Source of the DNA: an uncultured Burkholderiales bacterium
GTDB taxonomy: Bacteria > Pseudomonadota > Gammaproteobacteria > Burkholderiales > Burkholderiaceae_C
Reading direction: 5' to 3'
DNA length: 57,933 nucleotides
Assembly: GCA_903892175.1 (NCBI GenBank)
Contig: CAITHK010000186.1
Coordinates: forward strand, 1 to 57,933
The position numbers and the translations under genes are program-made. The notes beneath the pieces are model-generated. The model was not told the DNA's origin, ran no database searches, and was given only the letters and a program-made list of their open reading frames with translations. Positions 8,620 to 16,263 of this stretch are shown here, one piece after another (the first letter of the stretch is position 1; the number at the start of each line of letters is the position of its first letter).

Positions 8620-8924
8620 CCCCCCCCAAAAACACCAAAGCCCTGAGCGAGTGGCCTCTGTGGGAAGTTTTCATTCGCAGCAAACAAGGTCTGGAGCACA
8701 AACACTGCGGCAGCCTGCATGCCAGTGATGCAGAGCACGCCCTGCAAATGGCACGTGACGTGTACACCCGCCGCCAAGAAGGGGTGAGCATTTGGGTGGT
8801 GCCCTCCCACACCATCACGGCCAGCGCACCCGATGACAAGGCCGAACTGTTCGACCCTGCCGGTGACAAGATCTACCGACACCCCACGTTCTATGAGATC
8901 CCTGAGGAAGTGGGGCACATGTGA
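8616..8924 (+). CDS. paaB: phenylacetyl-CoA epoxidase subunit PaaB
   Basis: This 102-residue small subunit bridges the PaaAC heterodimers of the multicomponent epoxidase. The sequence [20 protein letters not shown] followed by [19 protein letters not shown] and VGHM at the end is characteristic. The ATG at 8616 overlaps the paaA stop (ATGA), and AAGGAGGCGG just upstream is an excellent ribosome-binding site, so this internal start was preferred to an in-frame upstream ATG that lies inside paaA. Confidence 0.95.
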   Translation: MTPPKNTKALSEWPLWEVFIRSKQGLEHKHCGSLHASDAEHALQMARDVYTRRQEGVSIWVVPSHTITASAPDDKAELFDPAGDKIYRHPTFYEIPEEVGHM

Positions 8925-9712
8925 TGCACGTCACAGCGCCCATCAACTACCTCTTGCACTTGGCAGACAACGCCTTGGTGCTGGGTCAGCGCAATGCCGA
9001 ATGGTGTGGGCATGGCCCCATCCTGGAAGAAGACATTGCCATGTCCAACATCAGCCTCGACCTGTTGGGTCAGGCGCGGCTGCTGTACCAGCACGTGGCC
9101 ACGCTCCAAAACGACGGCAGCACCGAAGACCGTTTGGCCTACTTCCGTGATGCGGCTGAGTTTCTGAACTACACCCTGGTGGAGCTGCCACACCATGGCC
9201 CATTGGTGGGCTACGCGGTAGACAACCGAGACTACGCCACCACCATCGTGCGGAACTTTTTGTACAGCGCCTTGATGGCCTTGGTGTGGGAACAGTTGCA
9301 ACATGCCCAGGATGCGCAATTGGCGGCCATTGCCAGCAAGTCACTCAAAGAGGTGCGCTACCACCTGAGGCATTCGCGCGATTGGCTGATCCGCATGGGC
9401 GACGGCACAGAAGTGTCCCACCGCAAAGCGCAAGACGCGCTGGATCACCTCATGCCCTACACGCAAGAGTTTTGGCGCCTGTCGGACTTTGAAGCGCAAG
9501 CCCTTCAAACAGGGTGTGGCGTCGACTTGGCAGCCCTGAGCACACACTGGACAACCCTGCTGGAAGAAACCACCACCCAAGCCCAGCTGAAGCTGCCCAG
9601 CGACGCGGGCTTTGTGACGACCGGAAAACTGGGCGTGCACTCCGAGCATCTGAGCTTTTTGCTGGCCGAAATGCAAAGCCTGGCACGCGCTCACCCACAA
9701 GGCGTCTGGTGA
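8921..9712 (+). CDS. paaC: phenylacetyl-CoA epoxidase structural subunit PaaC
   Basis: This ferritin-like subunit of about 263 residues pairs with PaaA and lacks a functional di-iron site of its own. Conserved features are NYLLHLADNALVLGQRNAEW near the N-terminus and EVRYHLRHSRDWLIRMGDG later. The start could be the GTG at 8921 (overlapping the paaB stop) or the ATG at 8924; both are within TGATG-type coupling, with GAGGAAG upstream. The last bases overlap the GTG start of paaD. Confidence 0.95.
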   Translation: MMHVTAPINYLLHLADNALVLGQRNAEWCGHGPILEEDIAMSNISLDLLGQARLLYQHVATLQNDGSTEDRLAYFRDAAEFLNYTLVELPHHGPLVGYAVDNRDYATTIVRNFLYSALMALVWEQLQHAQDAQLAAIASKSLKEVRYHLRHSRDWLIRMGDGTEVSHRKAQDALDHLMPYTQEFWRLSDFEAQALQTGCGVDLAALSTHWTTLLEETTTQAQLKLPSDAGFVTTGKLGVHSEHLSFLLAEMQSLARAHPQGVW

Positions 9713-10230
9713 ACACACCTGCGCCCAGCGTCTCGCTGACCCACGTGTGGGCGGCACTTGACACCCTCACCGACCCGGAAATTCCGGTGGTGACCTTGCG
9801 CGAGATGGGTATCTTGCGGGATGTGCGCTATGCACCAGACGGACACACGGTGGACGTGGTGATCACGCCCACCTACAGCGGGTGCCCGGCGATGGAACAG
9901 ATCGAGGACGATGTCCTGGCCACAGTCACGGCTCTCGGGCTTGAGGCCAGGGTCCTCACGCAACTGGCTCCCGCTTGGACGACCGATTGGATGACCGAAG
10001 CGGCCCGCGAAAAACTACGCGATTACGGCATTGCGCCACCGGCAGCCTGCGGGCAAACCACCCAAGTGATTCTGTTCGCCCGCCATAGCGGGCCACCCGA
10101 TGAAGTGACCTGCCCACAGTGCGGATCGCACGACACCACCGAAACCTCTCACTTCGGCTCCACCGCTTGCAAGGCGCTCTACAAATGCCTGCATTGCGCA
10201 GAGCCATTCGACTATTTCAAACCCTATTGA
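9709..10230 (+). CDS. paaD: phenylacetate degradation protein PaaD (Fe-S assembly-like)
   Basis: This 173-residue protein belongs to the MIP18/DUF59 group. The N-terminal domain (about residues 10-100) has LTDPEIPVVTLREMGI and TPTYSGCPAMEQI with the conserved cysteine. The C-terminal zinc-ribbon-like part has CPQCGSHDT and CLHCAEPFDYF. PaaD is needed for epoxidase maturation, probably Fe-S insertion into PaaE. The start is a GTG at 9709 overlapping the paaC stop; the longer frame from 9514 lies inside paaC and was rejected. Confidence 0.93.
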   Translation: MNTPAPSVSLTHVWAALDTLTDPEIPVVTLREMGILRDVRYAPDGHTVDVVITPTYSGCPAMEQIEDDVLATVTALGLEARVLTQLAPAWTTDWMTEAAREKLRDYGIAPPAACGQTTQVILFARHSGPPDEVTCPQCGSHDTTETSHFGSTACKALYKCLHCAEPFDYFKPY

Positions 10231-10247
10231 CGCACAGGCAACACACC

Positions 10248-11336
10248 ATGTCGGCCAATCCTCGCTTTCATGAACTCACGGTGTCACGCATCGACCCCGA
10301 AGCCGCCCATGCGGTCGCCATCACCTTCAGGGTTCCACCCGAACTGCGTGACAGCTTTGCCTTCCAGCCTGGCCAGTTCTTGACCTTGCGTGCCACCATC
10401 GACGGGGCCGATGTGCGGCGCAGTTATTCCATTTGCTCTACGCCGCAATGGCTGGCGCAAACAGGTCAGCTGCAAGTGGGCATTCGCAGGGTCGATGACG
10501 GTGTGTTCTCGACGTGGGCCACGACACGACTACAGACCGGCACCACCCTGAGCGTCATGCCTCCCGAAGGCCGCTTCACCGTGCATCGTCCACGGGCTCT
10601 GCACCGTGTGGGATTTGCCGCTGGCTCGGGCATCACCCCGATTTTGTCGATCTTGACCAGCTGCCTGCAGACGCAGCCCGAATCGAAATTCACCTTGGTG
10701 TATGGCAACCGACGCATGGACAGTGTGATGTTCAACGAAGCGCTGCAAGACCTCAAAGACCGCTACCCAAGCCGCTTGACCTTGATCCACGTCCTGTCTC
10801 GCCAAGCGCAAGAGGTGCCGCTGCTGGAAGGACGCATCGATGGGGACAAAGTGCGCGCCATCATCCAAGCCCTCCTTCCCGTGCAAAGCATGGACGAAGT
10901 GTTTGTCTGCGGACCAGAAGCCATGATCGAGGCCACCGAAGCAGCTTTGTTGCAAGCGGGCGTTCCCGCCAAACAGGTGCACACCGAACGCTTCACATCC
11001 AACACGCCCTTCAAACCGAGCGCCCACTCAGAGCCCACCGCCACGACGTCCGCTCATGCCGTTTCACTGCGCATCGTGCTCGATGGCAAAACCCACGACC
11101 TGCACATGCAAGCGCATGAGCACGTGCTCGATGTGGCCTTGAGTGCAGGGCTCGACCTGCCCTACTCCTGCAAAGGCGGCGTGTGCTGCACCTGCCGCGC
11201 CAAAGTGCTGCAAGGCAGTGTGCACATGCGCAAAAACTTCACGCTTGAACCTTGGGAAATGGCGCAAGGTTTCGTGCTGAGCTGCCAAGCCTGTCCGACC
11301 AGTGACAACTTGGTGGTGAGCTTCGACGAGCGTTGA
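10248..11336 (+). CDS. paaE: phenylacetyl-CoA epoxidase reductase subunit PaaE
   Basis: This 362-residue NADPH-dependent electron-transfer subunit delivers electrons to the PaaA di-iron site. Domains in order are an FAD-binding barrel (about 1-105, RRSYSICSTPQ), an NAD(P)-binding domain (about 110-235, AAGSGITPILSIL and VFVCGPEAMIE) and a plant-type 2Fe-2S ferredoxin domain (about 270-362). The cluster cysteines are in YSCKGGVCCTCRAKV and LSCQA. The ATG at 10248 follows the paaD stop by 17 bases. It ends the operon, and a strong hairpin terminator follows. Confidence 0.96.
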   Translation: MSANPRFHELTVSRIDPEAAHAVAITFRVPPELRDSFAFQPGQFLTLRATIDGADVRRSYSICSTPQWLAQTGQLQVGIRRVDDGVFSTWATTRLQTGTTLSVMPPEGRFTVHRPRALHRVGFAAGSGITPILSILTSCLQTQPESKFTLVYGNRRMDSVMFNEALQDLKDRYPSRLTLIHVLSRQAQEVPLLEGRIDGDKVRAIIQALLPVQSMDEVFVCGPEAMIEATEAALLQAGVPAKQVHTERFTSNTPFKPSAHSEPTATTSAHAVSLRIVLDGKTHDLHMQAHEHVLDVALSAGLDLPYSCKGGVCCTCRAKVLQGSVHMRKNFTLEPWEMAQGFVLSCQACPTSDNLVVSFDER

Positions 11337-11358
11337 ACCCCACACGCGTCAGGCACAA

Positions 11359-11385
11359 AAAAGCCGCGCACTTGGCGCGGCTTTT
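11359..11385. terminator. bidirectional terminator between paaE and ompW
   Basis: Perfect 11-base arms AAAAGCCGCGC (11359-11369) and GCGCGGCTTTT (11375-11385) surround a 5-base loop. Runs of A and T on the two sides let it work for paaE on the plus strand and the convergent OmpW gene on the minus strand. Confidence 0.88.
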
Positions 11386-11403
11386 CCATGGGGCATGAGA
11401 CGA

Positions 11404-12006
11404 TCAGAAGCGGTAGCCGACGCCGATGCCCACCAATGTTGGGTCAAGCTTCAACGTGCCTAAGCTTGCACCGGCGGCGTAAACATCTGTCTTGATGTAG
11501 ACCTTTTTCACATCAAAGTTCAACGACCACTGCTTGTCCAGTGGAATGTCCACGCCGGCTTGCAAAGCAGCACCATAGCTGTGGCCGTCCAACTGAAGCA
11601 CGGTTGAACCATTCTTCAGATCCACACCGCTGATTTTTGTGTAGTTGAGACCTGCGCCGACATAAGGTTTGTAAGCGCCCAAATCGGTGAAGTGGTATTG
11701 AAGCGTCAGAGTTGGTGGCAGATGCTTGAAGGTCCCCAGCGAAGCCGAACCCGCATAAACCGTCTGACTCTGCGGGACAGTCAAAATCAATTCGGCAGCC
11801 ACGTTCTTATTGATGAAATAAGTGATGTCAACTTCTGGAATGGTTTTGTCATTCACGTTCACGTTCAATGCATTCACGGTTCCCGTGGTGTCATTGGCCA
11901 TCTGAAGATTGACCGCACGCGCACGAACCAACCAGGGGCTTTCTTGTGCGGCCACATGACCTGCAACCAACAGGCCAACTGCGGCGGCGATGAGAATTTT
12001 TTTCAT
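11404..12006 (-). CDS. OmpW family outer membrane protein (copy 1)
   Basis: This 200-residue precursor has a signal peptide, MKKILIAAAVGLLVAGHVAA, cleaved before QESPW, followed by an eight-stranded beta-barrel ending in GIGVGYRF with the terminal phenylalanine used for outer-membrane insertion. The OmpW pattern PWLVRARAVNLQ, LPPTLTLQYHF and YKPYVGAGLNYT is clear. OmpW barrels form narrow hydrophobic channels for small molecules. AAGGAAAC precedes the ATG. Upstream lie two FNR-type boxes, so expression is probably oxygen-dependent. A second OmpW paralogue lies just upstream on the same strand. Confidence 0.93.
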   Translation of the reverse strand: MKKILIAAAVGLLVAGHVAAQESPWLVRARAVNLQMANDTTGTVNALNVNVNDKTIPEVDITYFINKNVAAELILTVPQSQTVYAGSASLGTFKHLPPTLTLQYHFTDLGAYKPYVGAGLNYTKISGVDLKNGSTVLQLDGHSYGAALQAGVDIPLDKQWSLNFDVKKVYIKTDVYAAGASLGTLKLDPTLVGIGVGYRF

Positions 12007-12049
12007 GATGTTTCCTTGATCTCTGCTCGGGGCTATTCCCGTGCTGTCT

Positions 12050-12123
12050 ATTGCACTGCAAGGGGTGTGCGACCCGCTTGATGCGCATCAACCCCGAGGC
12101 GGCCAAAAGATGACCTAGATCAA
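12050..12123 (-). promoter_or_regulatory. FNR/Anr-type boxes and promoter of ompW copy 1
   Basis: TTGATGCGCATCAA at 12078-12091 matches the FNR consensus TTGAT-N4-ATCAA exactly. A second, degenerate box, ATGACCTAGATCAA, lies at 12110-12123. Read on the minus strand, TGCAAT (complement of 12050-12055) lies where a -10 is expected for a class II site centred at -41.5. This arrangement predicts activation under low oxygen. Confidence 0.7.
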
Positions 12124-12183
12124 GGAAACAAAATTCGTCGGTGAAAAAACGATGCGGGGACAGACAAGTCACCCCCGTTTCAA

Positions 12184-12780
12184 TCAGAAGCGGTAGCCCA
12201 CACCAACGCCCACCACCCGCAAATTGATTTTGGTGTCGACCGTGGATCCGGCCGTCGTGATGTCCGATCGGAAGTTGCTCCGCTTGATGTCCCAGTTCAA
12301 AGACCAGCGCTCATCCAAGGGCACATCCACGCCCATTTGCAACGCTGGCCCCCAGACGTGGTTGTTCATCAAGATCGTGGGTATGGCGGGATTCGTGAAA
12401 GTGATCGTGGCGCTTTTGGTGTAAGTGATGCCGACGCCTACATAGGGCTTGAAACCCAACCAACGGTCGGCATGGTACTGAGCCATCAAGGTGGGCGGCA
12501 GTTTGCTGAAGGTTCCAATGGCCAGGCCGGAGCTGAACACGGTTTGGTTTTTCAACGCCGTGAAGCTGAACTCCGCCGCCCAATTCTTAGACAAGAAATA
12601 GCTGGCATCCACCTCTGGCATCCACCGTTGCTCTACAGAAAACCCACCCGGATTGGGGTCGTACGCAAAATCAGGCTGAACAAAACGACCTCGCAACAAC
12701 CACGGGCTGTCTTGCGCTTGAGCCGTTGCTGTTGCTGTTGAAATGAGAAACAATGCTGAGAGTGTCCATGGCTTCAACAT
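12184..12780 (-). CDS. OmpW family outer membrane protein (copy 2)
   Basis: This 198-residue precursor has an N-terminal signal (MLKPWTLSALFLISTATATA, cleaved near AQAQ) and an OmpW barrel: SPWLLRGRFVQPDF, ASYFLSKNWAAEFSFTA, LPPTLMAQYH and the C-terminal VGVGVGYRF. It resembles copy 1 in every strand region but differs in many residues, so it is an old tandem duplicate rather than a recent one. It has its own strong promoter and AAGGA site. No FNR box is visible upstream, unlike copy 1, which suggests separate regulation. The substrate is unknown. Confidence 0.92.
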   Translation of the reverse strand: MLKPWTLSALFLISTATATAQAQDSPWLLRGRFVQPDFAYDPNPGGFSVEQRWMPEVDASYFLSKNWAAEFSFTALKNQTVFSSGLAIGTFSKLPPTLMAQYHADRWLGFKPYVGVGITYTKSATITFTNPAIPTILMNNHVWGPALQMGVDVPLDERWSLNWDIKRSNFRSDITTAGSTVDTKINLRVVGVGVGYRF

Positions 12781-12823
12781 ACAGCGACATCCTTATTAAT
12801 TAAAAGAGATGCCAAATTCTACA

Positions 12824-12853
12824 TTTATATTTCTTTTGTACTGCTTTTGACAA
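12824..12853 (-). promoter_or_regulatory. sigma-70 promoter of ompW copy 2
   Basis: On the minus strand TTGTCA (complement of 12848-12853), an 18-base spacer and TATAAA (complement of 12824-12829) form a near-consensus promoter in an AT-rich gap. A second TTGTCA lies just upstream. Confidence 0.7.
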
Positions 12854-12890
12854 TTTTGACAATGCTGTGGTCAAACGGCCGGAAGTGCTT

Positions 12891-13727
12891 TCAAGAAATT
12901 AAGCCGAGGTTGCGGCAAATGGCCAGGGTCGACGCGCTTTGGTTCATGCTGTAGAAGTGCAGTCCAGGCGCCCCCGCGCTGCGTAATTGATCGCACAAAT
13001 CGGTCACGACCTCCAAACCAAACGCTTTGATGGAGGCCACATCATCCCCATAGCCCTGCAGTCGCAAACGGATCCAGCGGGGTATTTCTGCACCACACGC
13101 ATCGGAAAACCGCAGCAACTGGGCTGAGCTGGTGATTGGCATGATGCCTGGCACGATGGGCACATCCACCCCCAGGCGCTGAGCATCTTCTACAAAACGG
13201 AAATACGCGTCACTGTTGTAAAAATATTGGGTAATGGCCGAATCTGCACCGGCCTTGACCTTGGTGGCGAAAGCCTGAAGATCAGCCTCTGCCGATTTGG
13301 CTTGAGGGTGAATCTCGGGATACGCCGCCACTTCAATCGCAAAAGTTTGTCCGGTTTCCGCACGAATAAAAGCCACCAAATCGCTGGCGTACTGAAACTC
13401 ACCGCTGCCACCATAACCGCTGGGCAAATCACCCCGCAAGGCCACCAAGCGCCCGATGCCCATGGCTTTGAACTCAGCCAATTGTTGGCGCACGCTGTCA
13501 CGCGTTGCCCCAATGCATGAAAAGTGGGACGCAGCAGGCACGCCTTCGGTCAAAATTTCATTCAAGGTCGACAAGGTGCCGGCTTGGGTCGACCCCCCAG
13601 CCCCATAGGTGACAGAACAAAACTGAGGCTGCAAAACATACAGGGCTTGGCGCACAGCGCGCAACTTGTCAGCCCCCTCGGCTGTCTTGGGCGGAAAAAA
13701 CTCAATGCTCAGACTGGTGTGTGTCAT
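12891..13727 (-). CDS. metF: methylenetetrahydrofolate reductase
   Basis: This 278-residue flavoenzyme reduces 5,10-methylene-THF to 5-methyl-THF, the methyl donor for methionine synthesis. Typical blocks are SIEFFPPKTAEGADKL, FCSVTYGAGGSTQ, LVALRGDLPSG, VAAYPEIHPQA, ITQYFYNSDAYFRF and VPIVPGIMPI. It is the last gene of ahcY-tlyA-metF; its ATG lies 26 bases inside the 3' end of tlyA, which implies translational coupling. Regulation by the upstream SAH riboswitch follows from the operon structure. Confidence 0.97.
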   Translation of the reverse strand: MTHTSLSIEFFPPKTAEGADKLRAVRQALYVLQPQFCSVTYGAGGSTQAGTLSTLNEILTEGVPAASHFSCIGATRDSVRQQLAEFKAMGIGRLVALRGDLPSGYGGSGEFQYASDLVAFIRAETGQTFAIEVAAYPEIHPQAKSAEADLQAFATKVKAGADSAITQYFYNSDAYFRFVEDAQRLGVDVPIVPGIMPITSSAQLLRFSDACGAEIPRWIRLRLQGYGDDVASIKAFGLEVVTDLCDQLRSAGAPGLHFYSMNQSASTLAICRNLGLIS

Positions 13728-14475
13728 GACGCGCTCCTATCCAAAATTCTTTGTTGCCATCGCCTCCGGCAATGGCGCTGGGCCAGTAGCCCTGCACTTT
13801 CAACCCTAAGTCCCCACAGGCCTCACGCAAGCGTGTCTCCACCTTGGGGTAACACGCGGGGTCCTTGACCAAACCGCCTTTACCAATGTCGCCGGGTTGC
13901 AATTCAAACTGCGGTTTGACCAACAAAAGCACGTGGGCGCCGGGCTTGAGCAACGGGATCAATTGAGGCAACACCAAGGTCAAAGAGATGAAAGACACAT
14001 CGCCGACGACCAAGTCAAAGCCCTGGCTCAGTGCCGCAATACGGTCGTCATGGGCTTGCAATTCGCGTGCATTGATGCGCTCGAGACACAACACCCGTGG
14101 GTCCATGCGCAAGCGGGGATGCAACTGTCCATGCCCCACGTCCACCCCCACCACCTGTGCCGCGCCATGCTGCAACAAGCAATCGGTGAAGCCCCCCGTG
14201 CTTTGCCCCACATCGAGACATCGCATGGCGGCAACCAACAACCCACTGTCGCGCAAAGCGCCCTCCAGCTTGAGGCCACCGCGCGAGACATAACGCGACT
14301 CGGCGGTGTCCAGCAACTGCATCTCACAGGTCTGTGGCAACAAGTCACCGTTTTTAGCAACCCGCTGCCATACCCCAGCACCGACCCGCCATTGCACGCC
14401 CGAAGAAATCAGCCGCTGCGCTTGAGAGCGCGATACGGCCAAGCCTCGGTCGACCAGCAACTGGTCAGCACGCAT
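13702..14475 (-). CDS. tlyA: TlyA family rRNA (cytidine-2'-O)-methyltransferase
   Basis: The protein has 257 residues. The N-terminal S4 RNA-binding domain (about 1-60) shows MRADQLLVDRGLAVSRSQAQ and the FtsJ-type Rossmann methyltransferase domain follows, with CLDVGQSTGGFTDCLLQHGA as SAM site and DLVVGDVSFISL. TlyA homologues methylate rRNA ribose, and some are called hemolysins from older work. The start at 14475 gives the canonical MRADQLL; a longer frame reaching 14982 is antisense-like sequence inside ahcY. It sits between ahcY and metF, consistent with a SAM-consuming enzyme in a SAH-responsive operon. Confidence 0.92.
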   Translation of the reverse strand: MRADQLLVDRGLAVSRSQAQRLISSGVQWRVGAGVWQRVAKNGDLLPQTCEMQLLDTAESRYVSRGGLKLEGALRDSGLLVAAMRCLDVGQSTGGFTDCLLQHGAAQVVGVDVGHGQLHPRLRMDPRVLCLERINARELQAHDDRIAALSQGFDLVVGDVSFISLTLVLPQLIPLLKPGAHVLLLVKPQFELQPGDIGKGGLVKDPACYPKVETRLREACGDLGLKVQGYWPSAIAGGDGNKEFWIGARHDTHQSEH

Positions 14476-14489
14476 GGCAGATGCCTTGC

Positions 14490-15923
14490 TTAGTAGCGGT
14501 AGGTATCGGCTTTGTAGGGGCCGTTCTTGGACACGCCAATGTAGGAGGCCTGCTCTTCGGTCAACTCGGTCAACATGGCGCCGACTTTTTGCAGGTGCAA
14601 ACGCGCCACTTTTTCGTCCAAGTGCTTGGGCAACACATACACCTTGCCTGATTCGTACTGGTCTTGCTTGGTAAACAGTTCGATCTGCGCAATGGTTTGG
14701 TTGGCAAAGCTCGACGACATCACAAAGCTGGGGTGGCCGGTGGCGCAACCCAAGTTCACCAAGCGGCCCTTGGCCAACAAAGTGATCTTCTTGCCGTCTG
14801 GGAAGGTGATGTGGTCGACTTGGGGCTTGATTTCGTCCCACTGCAACTTCTCGAGCGAGACGACATCGATTTCGTTGTCGAAGTGGCCGATGTTGCACAC
14901 AATGGCTTCGTCTTTCATGGCGGCCATGTGTTCGTAACGGATCACGTTTTTGTTGCCGGTGGCCGACACGAAGATGTCGCACTTGTCAGCGGCGTACTCC
15001 ATGGTCACAACTTTGTAGCCTTCCATGGCGGCTTGCAAGGCATTGATCGGGTCAATCTCGGTCACCCACACTTGCGCACTCAAAGCGCGCAAAGCTTGGG
15101 CGCTGCCCTTGCCCACATCGCCGTAACCGGCCACACAAGCCACTTTGCCCGCAATCATCACGTCGGTGGCGCGCTTGATCGAGTCGACCAAGGATTCGCG
15201 GCAGCCGTAGAGGTTGTCAAACTTGCTCTTGGTCACCGAGTCGTTGACGTTGATGGCACGGAACATCAGGCTGCCCTTGGCGGCCATTTCGTTCAAGCGC
15301 AGCACGCCGGTGGTGGTTTCTTCGGTCACACCGATGATTTGGGCAGATTTGCGGCTGTACCAAGTAGGGTCCACTGCCAGTTTGGCTTTGATGGCGCTGA
15401 ACAAACAAGTTTCTTCTTCGCTGGTGGGGTTGGCGATGAGTGAAGCATCTTTTTCAGCGCGCTTGCCCAGGTGCATGAGCAAGGTGGCATCGCCGCCGTC
15501 GTCCAAGATCATGTTAGGGCCTTCTCCTGCCGTGTTGGCGGCGCCAAAGTCAAAGATGCGGTGGGTGTAATCCCAGTACTCTGTCAGTGTCTCGCCCTTG
15601 GTGGCAAACACAGGGGTGCCCTCAGCCACCAAGGCTGCAGCGGCATGGTCTTGGGTCGAAAAAATATTGCAAGAGGCCCAGCGTACTTGGGCACCCAAGG
15701 CTTGCAAGGTTTCCACCAGCACGGCGGTTTGAATGGTCATGTGCAAGCTGCCGGTGATGCGCGCGCCCTTGAGCGGCTGCGCTTTGGCGAATTCTTTACG
15801 AATGGCCATCAAACCGGGCATTTCGGTTTCGGCAATCTTGATTTCTTTGCGGCCCCAGGCGGCCAGGGACATATCCGCCACGACGAAGTCGATGGCTTGG
15901 GTGGGTTTGAGAACAGCGTTCAT
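14490..15923 (-). CDS. ahcY: adenosylhomocysteinase (SAH hydrolase)
   Basis: This 477-residue NAD-dependent enzyme splits S-adenosylhomocysteine into adenosine and homocysteine, relieving product inhibition of methyltransferases. Marks are [32 protein letters not shown], the NAD-binding [15 protein letters not shown] and the C-terminal [10 protein letters not shown]. The long insert seen in proteobacterial enzymes is present. GGAG lies 7 bases before the ATG. The leader carries an SAH riboswitch, so high SAH should raise expression. Confidence 0.98.
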   Translation of the reverse strand: MNAVLKPTQAIDFVVADMSLAAWGRKEIKIAETEMPGLMAIRKEFAKAQPLKGARITGSLHMTIQTAVLVETLQALGAQVRWASCNIFSTQDHAAAALVAEGTPVFATKGETLTEYWDYTHRIFDFGAANTAGEGPNMILDDGGDATLLMHLGKRAEKDASLIANPTSEEETCLFSAIKAKLAVDPTWYSRKSAQIIGVTEETTTGVLRLNEMAAKGSLMFRAINVNDSVTKSKFDNLYGCRESLVDSIKRATDVMIAGKVACVAGYGDVGKGSAQALRALSAQVWVTEIDPINALQAAMEGYKVVTMEYAADKCDIFVSATGNKNVIRYEHMAAMKDEAIVCNIGHFDNEIDVVSLEKLQWDEIKPQVDHITFPDGKKITLLAKGRLVNLGCATGHPSFVMSSSFANQTIAQIELFTKQDQYESGKVYVLPKHLDEKVARLHLQKVGAMLTELTEEQASYIGVSKNGPYKADTYRY

Positions 15924-15985
15924 GGTCAGGCTCCAAAAGGTTCAGGGCCACTGACGCGTACAAACCAAGCACAAGGGATTTGTCC

Positions 15986-16086
15986 GAGGTGCTCACCTCA
16001 CGTTGTCAGTGGGTGAGCGCGGTTGGGGAATAAGGGTCCGAGCCTCACTGAATCTGGGTCGATTCAGCTGCAGCGCTCCTCGGAAC
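15986..16086 (-). promoter_or_regulatory. S-adenosylhomocysteine (SAH) riboswitch
   Basis: The minus-strand leader of ahcY carries the SAH riboswitch core. It starts CCGAGGAGCGCTGCA (complement of about 16069-16083) and has a hairpin arm CTGAATC...GATTCAG. It then closes with GGCTCGG, which pairs with CCGAG, and has a downstream GCGCTCACCCA (complement of about 16010-16020) that pairs with GAGCGC to form the pseudoknot. These are the conserved elements of the class. A further perfect hairpin, GAGGTG-AG-CACCTC (complement of 15986-15999), lies between the aptamer and the ribosome-binding site. The rest of the 340-base spacer to the kinase gene holds an AT-rich promoter zone with TAAAAT (complement of 16092-16097) as a possible -10. 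Confidence 0.9.
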
Positions 16087-16263
16087 GCATTATTTTAATG
16101 CAGCTTCGGGCCATCAAAAAAACAGCCCCTGCCCGCCCAAACTTTTTTGACAAAATCCACAAAAGTAATATTAAAATAATCAAATGGCAAGTCTATCGTT
16201 ACTTTTGTTTATAAAACATCAAATTCTGCGGGTCGCGACACAGACTCGCAGCATGAGCGAAGC

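Noticed and set aside
7588-11336. Idea that the phenylacetate pathway is incomplete in this organism
   Set aside because: Only the epoxidase operon is in view. paaK, paaG, paaZ, paaF, paaH and paaJ may lie elsewhere, so nothing can be concluded.
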